Below are positions 1 to 6,002 of a DNA stretch of 7,546 bases, in pieces. Position numbers and translations under genes: made by a program. Under the pieces are notes generated by a model, which was not told the origin of the DNA, ran no database searches, and saw only the letters and a program-made list of their open reading frames with translations. Source of the DNA: Bacillota bacterium (lineage in GTDB: Bacteria; Bacillota; Clostridia; Tissierellales; Sedimentibacteraceae); NCBI GenBank assembly GCA_029239575.1, contig JARBUP010000156.1:1-7546 (forward strand). The letters are read 5' to 3'. How positions within the stretch are numbered: position 1 is the first letter of the stretch; each line of letters begins with the position of its first letter.

Positions 1-11
1 TTTATCAAATT

Positions 12-39
12 GTTATACAATATGTTTCCTACTTGTCAA
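12..39 (-). promoter_or_regulatory. Possible sigma-A promoter pointing out of the window
   Basis: The minus strand reads TTGACA (34-39), a 16-base spacer, then TATAAC (12-17), one base from the -10 consensus. The -35 box is the outermost six bases of palindromic element A. The gene it would drive lies left of position 1; by common clostridial gene order that could be pyk, but no coding sequence is visible here. In AT-rich DNA such matches also occur by chance. Confidence 0.45.
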
Positions 40-106
40 CCTGAGCGATAGTGAAGGATCTTATGACTTCAACATCTTAAGATTCTTCGCTAGGCTCAGA
101 ATGACA
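34..106 (+). repeat. 73-bp imperfect palindromic repeat, element A
   Basis: Arms at 34-63 and 78-106 are inverted copies around a 14-base centre. The left arm contains CCTGAGCGATAGTGAAGGAT; the right arm contains ATTCTTCGCTAGGCTCAGAA. As RNA either strand would fold into a long hairpin. The ends are tgtca and tgaca. The same family occurs at 5885-5957 in opposite orientation and is also 73 bp. Elements with a TCATTCTGAGC...GCGAAGAATCT core are widespread intergenic repeats in clostridia and other bacteria. It encodes nothing and has no U-tract of an intrinsic terminator. Confidence 0.88.
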
Positions 107-150
107 AACTTTATCAGAATGACAAACTTTATTAGAATAACAAACTTTAT
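97..150 (+). repeat. Three tandem copies of an 18-bp unit
   Basis: The unit CAGAATGACAAACTTTAT occurs exactly at 97-114 and 115-132, then at 133-150 with two changes (TAGAATAACAAACTTTAT). The first ten bases of unit 1 are the terminal part of element A, so the array is an outgrowth of the palindrome's end. The last base of unit 3 is the first base of the triplet complementary to the pfkA stop codon. Confidence 0.92.
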
Positions 151-1078
151 TAAATAGATAAAATTTTTGTCAAATCATATGTATTTTGATCAAATGTTTT
201 TTTAATTTGTAAAGCTTCTTTGATGTCCATATGAAATATTTCATTTCCTCTAACTCCAATTAATTTGCTTGATTCAGAATTAATGAGTAGTTCAACAGCT
301 TTTGCACCCATTTGACTTCCTATGAGTCTATCATAAACTGATGGTGTACCACCTCTTTGAGTGTATCCTAAAACAGAATATCTGGTGCTAACGCCAGTTT
401 TTTGTTCTATGGCTTCGCTTATTTCTTTTGCATCTCCAGCACCTTCTGCAAGAATTATTATGCTATGTTTTTTGCCCCTTGCTCTTCCCTGCATTATTTT
501 ATCGCATATTTCATCTATGCTGTGCTCAACTTCTGGTATAACAACCATTTCAGCTCCACCTGCTAAACCTGCATATAATGCTATATCACCACAGTCCCTT
601 CCCATAACTTCTATTACATTTGTTCTTCCATGGGATGATGAAGTATCTCTGATTTTTTCAACTGATTCAAGAACAGTTGACAGAGCCGTAAAAAATCCAA
701 GTGTATATTGTGTATATGGTAAATCATTATCAATAGTTCCAGGAATTCCTATTGTAGGTACTCCAGCATCACAGAGCTCTTGTGCACCCTTAAAAGTTCC
801 ATCTCCCCCAATTACCACCATACCATCTATACCCAGGTATTTTATATTTTTAACTGCTTTTTTTAAACCTTCTTCAGTTGCAAACTCAGAGCATCTTGCG
901 CTTCCAAGAATTGTGCCTCCTCTGTGTATAATATCTGCAACTGAAGACAAATTCATTTCAACAGTATCAGAATCAATTAAACCTTTATAACCATTTTTTA
1001 TGTAACAACTGCTCTTATGGCAGCATTCATGCCCGGTGCATCTCCACCGCTGGTAAGTACTCCGATTTTTTTTAACAT
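150..1078 (-). pseudogene. pfkA: 6-phosphofructokinase, disrupted by an internal deletion and frameshift
   Basis: PfkA phosphorylates fructose 6-phosphate with ATP, the committed step of glycolysis, as a cytosolic tetramer. Translation from the ATG at 1076-1078 (GGAGGG at 1083-1088) gives a perfect PFK N-terminus with the ATP-site TSGGDAPGMNAA, then ends at TAA (998-1000) after 26 residues. The other frame resumes with IKNGYKGL at about 1001 and stays open to TAA at 150-152. About 34 nt are missing between Val25 and that Ile, equivalent to residues 25-36 of the E. coli/Geobacillus enzyme. Adding 12 residues gives 320, the family length. The second piece keeps GGDG (D103), TIDND (D127, D129), R72, R162, MGR (R171), E222, R243 and R252, but position 249, normally His, is Tyr. 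A 268-residue product starting at the ATG at 954-956 would lack the ATP-binding glycines. The gene lies 17 bp after dnaE and presumably shares its transcript. The alternative is a sequencing or assembly deletion. Confidence 0.88.
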
Positions 1079-1082
1079 AATA

Positions 1083-1088
1083 CCCTCC
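1083..1088 (-). promoter_or_regulatory. Ribosome binding site of the disrupted pfkA
   Basis: The minus strand reads GGAGGG, 4 nt before the ATG at 1076-1078. It is an intact, strong site in the 17-bp gap after dnaE. Ribosomes would still load here and make only a 26-residue peptide, so decay of pfkA has not reached its initiation signals. Confidence 0.75.
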
Positions 1089-1095
1089 GTTGCAT

Positions 1096-4000
1096 TTATT
1101 TTAAAACTATATTATTTTTACCTAAAATATTAATTAAACTATTTAATAATTGATTATTTTCTGCATTTACTTTGCATTTTAAAACTAAATTAGCTTTTTC
1201 TTCTTCATTATAAATTATTACAGAATCATTTCCAACATATAAACTTAAAATTTCAAATAAATCTTGTTTTGTAGCTTTATAATGATTAGCATCTTTAATT
1301 TTTATATATATTTTTCTTAAATTATTTTTTGAGTTATTATGAGTTTGCTTTGCATTTTTTACTTCATATGATGCACTATTTTCACTAACTGATCCATCAC
1401 CAAATTTATTAGATAAATTAATTTTATTAGTATTTACTAATTCAACAGTAGCTTTATTAAGTTTAGTAATTTTATTGCAAATTAATTTTGGAACATCATC
1501 TTCAACTACATTTAAATTACCTTCTACTAACACTATATTATCTTCATAAAGCAATTCTTTATAATTTTCAAATATTTTAGGAAATATAATTCCTTCTATA
1601 GTTCCATATAAATCTTCTAATGTTATAAATGCCATCATATTGTTGTTTTTAGTTATTTTGTTTTGTTTTTTAATTATTATGCCACCTATAACAACTTTAC
1701 TACCATCATGTAAAAAACTTTCTCCACTATCTTCTGAAGAATCTGATAATTCAGCTATTTCACTTGTATTTGTATTGGAATAGCTTTCAAGTTCTTGCTC
1801 ATATTCGGACAAAGGATGACCACTTAAATAAACTCCAACCATTTCTTTTTCCATATTTAAAAGAGTTTTTTCATTGTATTCAGGAAGATTTGGATATTGT
1901 TCATCCAAAGTAATATTTAAGCTTTTATCACTAAAATCATCAAACAAAGAAAATTGCCCTTCTATATTTCTTCTTTTTTGATTTTGTACGCTATCTATTA
2001 TTCTTTCATAAACAGCCATAAGCACTGAACGATTAACATTTAAAAAATTAAAAGCTCCACATTTTATTAATGATTCTATTTGTCGTTTATTTAAAACAAT
2101 GGGGTCAACTTTTTGACAAAAATCTGTAAAGCTTGTAAACTTACCTTTAGTTTCCCTTGCTTTAATTATTTCATGTATAACATTGGATCCAACATTTTTA
2201 ACTGCAGCAAGTCCAAAACGAATTTTTCTTCCTACAACTGTGAATTTATCCATGCTTTCATTGACATCTGGAGGTAAAATTTGAATGTTAAGCCTTTTAC
2301 ATTCTCTTATATAAAATGAAACTGAACTTGAACTTCCCATGATGCTTGAAATTAATGCTGCCATAAATTCAACTGGATAATATAATTTAAGATATGCCGT
2401 TTCATAAGCTAATGCTGCATAAGCAACAGAGTGAGCTTTTGGGAATGCATATTTTGCAAATTCAATCATTAAATCATATATTTCATTAGCTGCTTTTTCA
2501 TCAACTCCATTTTTTATAGCACCAGGAATTTCTGCTTCACCATTTTCGGACGCTTTTCCATATATAAAGTTTTGTCTTTCCTGCTGCATTACACTCATTT
2601 TTTTCTTACCCATGGCACGTCTTAACAAGTCAGAACGTCCCATAGTAAATCCACCAATATCTCGTACTATTTGCATAACCTGTTCTTGATAAACCATACA
2701 TCCATAAGTAACATTTAAAATTGGTTCTAATTTTGGATGTAAATAATTAACATAGTTAGGATTAAGTCTGTTTTTAATAAAAACAGGTATTTGCCCCATA
2801 GGACCGGGCCTGTACAAAGCATTAGCAGCGGATAAATTTTCAAATTCAGTTGGCTTTAATTCTTTTAAAAACACTCTCATGCCAGAACTTTCAAATTGGA
2901 ATATGCCCAAAGTGTCAGCTTTAGCAAACATTTTAAATACTTCTTTATCTTCATATTTACAATCACTAAAATCAATTTTTATACCGTGATTTTTTTCTAT
3001 TAAATTAATGGCATCCCTTATAACTGTTAGAGTTCTTAATCCTAAAAAGTCCATTTTTAAAAGACCAAGTTCTTCTAATTCAATCATATTAAACTGAGTT
3101 GTAATAATATCCTTATTCCTTGATAAAGGAACATATTCTGTTACTGATTGCTTAGATATTAAAACTCCAGCTGCATGAGTGGAAGCATGTCTTGGAAGTC
3201 CTTCAACTTTTAAAGCTATATCTATTAATTTTTTAACTTTATCATTAGAATCATAAATTTCTTTTAATTCTTTATTTACTTCTAAGGCAGTTGAAATAGT
3301 CATACCTAAACTTGTTGGAATTTTTTTTGCTACAAAATCAACTTCTCTATAAGATAAATCAAGAGCTCTTCCTACATCCCTGATTGCTCCCCTTGCTGCC
3401 ATGGTTCCAAACGTAATTATTTGGGCAACTTTTTCATGTCCATATTTTTCTTTTACATATTCTATAACTTCTTCTCGACGTTCATAACAAAAATCAACGT
3501 CAATATCTGGCATGCTAACTCTTTCAGGATTTAAGAAACGCTCAAAAATAAGATTATATTTTAAAGGGTCAATATTAGTTATTTTCATACTATATGCAAC
3601 TAAACTTCCTGCAGCAGAGCCCCTGCCTGGACCAACCATTATATTGTTGTCTCTTGCATATTTAATAAAATCCCAAACGATTAAAAAATAATCCACATAT
3701 CCCATTTGCTCTATAATGCTTATTTCATAATCAAGCCTTTGTTGTATATCTTCACTTATTTCCGCATATCTTTCTTTTAATCCTTTATTACATATTTCTT
3801 TGAAATATCCTGTTTTAGTATAGCCTGAAGGCACTTTAAATTCTGGAAGATGAACAGTTTCAAAATCAAGTTCAACATTACATCTTTCAGCCACTTTCAC
3901 AGTGTTTTCAATTGCTTCTTTAGGAAAAAGTGCAGACATTTCTTCATAAGATTTCAAATAAAATTCTGTTGAAGGAAATTTCATACGGTCCGAATCATTA

Positions 4001-4695
4001 ACTGTCTTTTGAGTTTGAATGCACAAAAGAACATCATGGAAATGCGCATCTTCTTTATTTATGTAATGAATATCATTTGTAGCAACTAAACCAATGCCTG
4101 TTTCCTTGCTTAATTTTATAACTTTTTCATTAACAGCTTGTTGCTCTTCCATGCCATGGTCTTGTAATTCAAGGTAAAAATTATTTTCACCAAATATTTC
4201 TTTATATAAAAGTGCTTTAGATTTTGCTTCTTCATAATTATTTTCAAGTATATTATTTTGAACTTCACCTGCTAAACATGCACTAAGAGCAATTATACCT
4301 TTGCTATGTTTTCTCAAAAAATCATAATCAACACGAGGTTTATAATAAAACCCGTCAACAAATCCTGCTGAACATATTTTTAATAAATTTTTATATCCTT
4401 CATAATTTTCTGCAAGTAAAACAAGGTGGTATTGATTTTTATCCTTTTGCGGGTCCTTATCAAACATATTTCTTGGAGTTACGTATGCTTCAAAACCCAG
4501 TATGGGTTTTATTCCTTCTTTTTTGGCTTGTTTAAAAAACTCAACAACACCATACATGGCTCCATGGTCCGTTATAGCAAGACTGTCCATATTTAGTTCT
4601 TTTGCTTTTTTAATTAATTCTTTTATTCTGCATGCACCGTCAAGCAAACTAAACTCTGTGTGCACATGCAAATGTGTAAATTTTTTATTTTCCAT
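1096..4695 (-). CDS. dnaE: DNA polymerase III subunit alpha, DnaE type
   Basis: This is a replicative family C DNA polymerase of 1199 residues, a normal length for the DnaE type. The start is set by GAGGAA at 4699-4704. The N-terminal PHP domain (about 6-215) carries HLHVHTEFS, TDHG, GFEAY and NDIHY. The palm has PGRGSAAGS (355-363) and PDIDVDF (396-402), whose D399 and D401 match E. coli D401 and D403. KMDFLGLRTL supplies the third catalytic Asp, D549, equivalent to E. coli D555. A helix-hairpin-helix stretch lies near 865-882, and QFSLF (914-918) is a typical beta-clamp binding motif. An OB fold spans about 1000-1078, preceded by an acidic Ser/Glu/Asp linker and followed by an Asn/Ser-rich linker and a small C-terminal domain. 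In Firmicutes, PolC is usually the main replicase, with DnaE extending primers or lagging strands. The gene follows the transporter pair by 16 bp and precedes pfkA by 17 bp, so cotranscription is likely. No PolC-type exonuclease domain is present, so it is not PolC. Confidence 0.98.
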   Translation of the reverse strand: MENKKFTHLHVHTEFSLLDGACRIKELIKKAKELNMDSLAITDHGAMYGVVEFFKQAKKEGIKPILGFEAYVTPRNMFDKDPQKDKNQYHLVLLAENYEGYKNLLKICSAGFVDGFYYKPRVDYDFLRKHSKGIIALSACLAGEVQNNILENNYEEAKSKALLYKEIFGENNFYLELQDHGMEEQQAVNEKVIKLSKETGIGLVATNDIHYINKEDAHFHDVLLCIQTQKTVNDSDRMKFPSTEFYLKSYEEMSALFPKEAIENTVKVAERCNVELDFETVHLPEFKVPSGYTKTGYFKEICNKGLKERYAEISEDIQQRLDYEISIIEQMGYVDYFLIVWDFIKYARDNNIMVGPGRGSAAGSLVAYSMKITNIDPLKYNLIFERFLNPERVSMPDIDVDFCYERREEVIEYVKEKYGHEKVAQIITFGTMAARGAIRDVGRALDLSYREVDFVAKKIPTSLGMTISTALEVNKELKEIYDSNDKVKKLIDIALKVEGLPRHASTHAAGVLISKQSVTEYVPLSRNKDIITTQFNMIELEELGLLKMDFLGLRTLTVIRDAINLIEKNHGIKIDFSDCKYEDKEVFKMFAKADTLGIFQFESSGMRVFLKELKPTEFENLSAANALYRPGPMGQIPVFIKNRLNPNYVNYLHPKLEPILNVTYGCMVYQEQVMQIVRDIGGFTMGRSDLLRRAMGKKKMSVMQQERQNFIYGKASENGEAEIPGAIKNGVDEKAANEIYDLMIEFAKYAFPKAHSVAYAALAYETAYLKLYYPVEFMAALISSIMGSSSSVSFYIRECKRLNIQILPPDVNESMDKFTVVGRKIRFGLAAVKNVGSNVIHEIIKARETKGKFTSFTDFCQKVDPIVLNKRQIESLIKCGAFNFLNVNRSVLMAVYERIIDSVQNQKRRNIEGQFSLFDDFSDKSLNITLDEQYPNLPEYNEKTLLNMEKEMVGVYLSGHPLSEYEQELESYSNTNTSEIAELSDSSEDSGESFLHDGSKVVIGGIIIKKQNKITKNNNMMAFITLEDLYGTIEGIIFPKIFENYKELLYEDNIVLVEGNLNVVEDDVPKLICNKITKLNKATVELVNTNKINLSNKFGDGSVSENSASYEVKNAKQTHNNSKNNLRKIYIKIKDANHYKATKQDLFEILSLYVGNDSVIIYNEEEKANLVLKCKVNAENNQLLNSLINILGKNNIVLK

Positions 4696-4711
4696 AATTT
4701 CCTCATTGATG

Positions 4712-5281
4712 CTAAATTGATTTAATAATTATTCCTGCTATGCCTGTAACTACTATAATATGCATTGGATCTGCTTTGAATTTCCTCAAGAAAAACAAAG
4801 AAACTAAAGTCAAAATTACAGAAACATTATTTATATCATTTAACTTAAAGTTAAAAAAAGTTACATTTTCATTTTTAAATATGGCAAGAGCTAAAATTGA
4901 TAATCCTGCAGATGCTATTAATGAAACAACAGCAGGTCTTATACCTTTTAAAATTCCTTGTATTGAATTTAAATTTTTATATTTAAAGTAAAAATATGAT
5001 AGAACCAAAACAATAATGCATGATGGGGTGATGCATCCTAAGGTAGCTATTATAGCTCCAGGAAGTCCAGCTACTTTAGTTCCAACAAATGTAGCTGCAT
5101 TAAGTGCAATTGGTCCTGGCGTCATTTGAGAGATTGTCAGCAAGTCTGCAAATTCTAATAAACTAAGCCAATTATGTACTTCAATAACTTGATGTTCTAT
5201 TAAAGGAAGTGCTGCATATCCTCCGCCAATGCTAAATAATCCAATAAGAAAAAAACTTATAAAAATTTGAAATAAAATCAT
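4712..5281 (-). CDS. ChrA-type (chromate ion transporter family) single-domain membrane protein, second of a pair
   Basis: This 189-residue membrane protein belongs to the short-chain CHR family (Chromate_transp domain, TC 2.A.51). It carries the family signatures GGGYAALPLI (19-28) near the N-terminus and QMTPGPIALNAATFVG (52-67). Hydrophobic stretches lie at about 4-24, 73-98, 113-134, 152-165 and 173-187, so it is an integral plasma-membrane protein with no separate signal peptide. Its ATG overlaps the stop codon of the upstream partner in an ATGA arrangement (5278-5281), and a GGAG lies 8 nt upstream inside that partner. This indicates translational coupling. In Bacillus subtilis, paired short CHR proteins work only together to give chromate resistance. 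Whether this pair moves chromate, sulfate or another oxyanion cannot be told from sequence. Length is normal for a half-size CHR protein, so this is not a truncated long ChrA. Confidence 0.93.
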   Translation of the reverse strand: MILFQIFISFFLIGLFSIGGGYAALPLIEHQVIEVHNWLSLLEFADLLTISQMTPGPIALNAATFVGTKVAGLPGAIIATLGCITPSCIIVLVLSYFYFKYKNLNSIQGILKGIRPAVVSLIASAGLSILALAIFKNENVTFFNFKLNDINNVSVILTLVSLFFLRKFKADPMHIIVVTGIAGIIIKSI

Positions 5282-5868
5282 TTAAGCTGCTCCTTATTTT
5301 TATTATGTAATTTAAACCATTTAATGTTGGAATAATAACATGCACCAAATATTCCACTTGCAATTATAATCAAAGCAGCATTAATGTCCAAAAAAACAGC
5401 TGCTATAAATGTCACTACCATAATTAAGATGGACATTTTATTTTTAGTTTTTAAAATGTCTTTTACCATTTTAATAATGACATCCAATATTACGGCCGCT
5501 ATTCCAGCTCTCATACCCCAAAGAATAGCATTAATAATAAAATTGCTTTTAAATGTTTCATAAAACATAGAAATTATTGAGATTATAATAAGAGGAGGAA
5601 GAGAAGTTCCTAATGTTGATAAAAGTGCACCTGCTACTCCCGCAAGTTTATATCCGACCATTATGGATGTGTTTATGGCAATAGGTCCTGGTGCTGACTG
5701 AGAAATTGCTACTAAATTAAGCATTTCTTCCTCATCAACCCATTTTAATTCTTCAACAAATTTTTTGCGCATTAAAGGAACTATTACATATCCACCGCCA
5801 ATAGTAAAAGCGCTTAAGGTAAATGTTGAAGAAAATAATTTCAAGTAAAACTTCAAATCTTTTTCCAT
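5278..5868 (-). CDS. ChrA-type (chromate ion transporter family) single-domain membrane protein, first of a pair
   Basis: This is the first half of the paired short-chain CHR transporter, 196 residues from the chosen start. It shows GGGYVIVPLM (24-33) and QSAPGPIAINTSIMVG (57-72), the two repeats of the CHR domain signature, followed by hydrophobic stretches at about 76-104, 112-135, 146-163 and 164-177 and a basic C-terminal tail. Paired half-size CHR proteins are thought to assemble as a heterodimer with opposite topologies, replacing the fused two-domain ChrA. The ATG at 5866-5868 is preferred because AAAGGACA (5873-5880) sits at ideal distance before it. An in-frame ATG five codons earlier (5881-5883) lacks a Shine-Dalgarno and abuts the palindromic repeat. 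The stop overlaps the next gene's start by 4 bp. Substrate is unproven; chromate is the family's name-giving substrate only. Confidence 0.92.
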   Translation of the reverse strand: MEKDLKFYLKLFSSTFTLSAFTIGGGYVIVPLMRKKFVEELKWVDEEEMLNLVAISQSAPGPIAINTSIMVGYKLAGVAGALLSTLGTSLPPLIIISIISMFYETFKSNFIINAILWGMRAGIAAVILDVIIKMVKDILKTKNKMSILIMVVTFIAAVFLDINAALIIIASGIFGACYYSNIKWFKLHNKNKEQLK

Positions 5869-5872
5869 ATCA

Positions 5873-5880
5873 TGTCCTTT
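5873..5880 (-). promoter_or_regulatory. Ribosome binding site that decides the first chrA start
   Basis: The minus strand reads AAAGGACA, with AGGA placed 6 nt before the ATG at 5866-5868. It lies inside the longer reading frame that would begin at 5883, which argues that the five extra N-terminal codons are not translated. It begins only 4 bp from the end of palindromic element B. Confidence 0.75.
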
Positions 5881-5884
5881 CATA

Positions 5885-5957
5885 TGTCATTCTGAGCGGC
5901 AGCGAAGAATCTAAATTCTTTAAATTATAAGATCCTTCGCTCCCTTTAAGGATGACA
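5885..5957 (-). repeat. 73-bp imperfect palindromic repeat, element B
   Basis: Arms at 5885-5913 and 5928-5957 pair around a short AT-rich centre. Read on the minus strand it lines up end to end with element A: the first arm carries GCGAAGGATCTTA and the second AGATTCTTCGCT followed by CTCAGAATGACA. The first arm has diverged most, with CTTAAAGGGA where A has CTGAGCGATA. It occupies most of the 134-bp gap between cls and the chrA pair and ends next to the chrA ribosome binding site. In a read-through transcript it would form a hairpin just upstream of that site. Confidence 0.87.
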
Positions 5958-6002
5958 AGACGTAGAAATTTAACTTATTAGGTAATAATTATATTATTTT
6001 AT

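Noticed and set aside
97..150. Short CRISPR-like array
   Set aside because: The 18-bp units are directly adjacent without spacers, so this is a tandem repeat.
684..698. GFFTA in place of GFDTA in the PFK body, first read as decay of a conserved Asp
   Set aside because: E. coli PfkA itself has GFFTALSTV at this place, so this is normal family variation and not evidence for a pseudogene.
361..990. 209-codon plus-strand reading frame opposite pfkA, and the smaller plus-strand frames at 4502-4720 and 4740-4991
   Set aside because: They lie antisense to recognised genes and show no family resemblance. They are chance open frames in AT-rich DNA.
990..1003. Programmed frameshifting at the A-run near the pfkA stop
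   Set aside because: The stop TAA comes before the A-run in zero frame, and a simple shift would still leave about 12 residues missing. A deletion explains the alignment better.
5924..5957. Promoter in element B from TATAAT (5924-5929) and TTGTCA (minus strand)
   Set aside because: The two boxes are 23 bases apart, too far for a sigma-A promoter, and no other -35-like box is well placed. It is left unannotated.
5885..5957. Element B as the intrinsic terminator of cls
   Set aside because: The stem is not followed by a U-tract on the minus strand, and the same sequence recurs as a repeat elsewhere. Terminator function is not supported.
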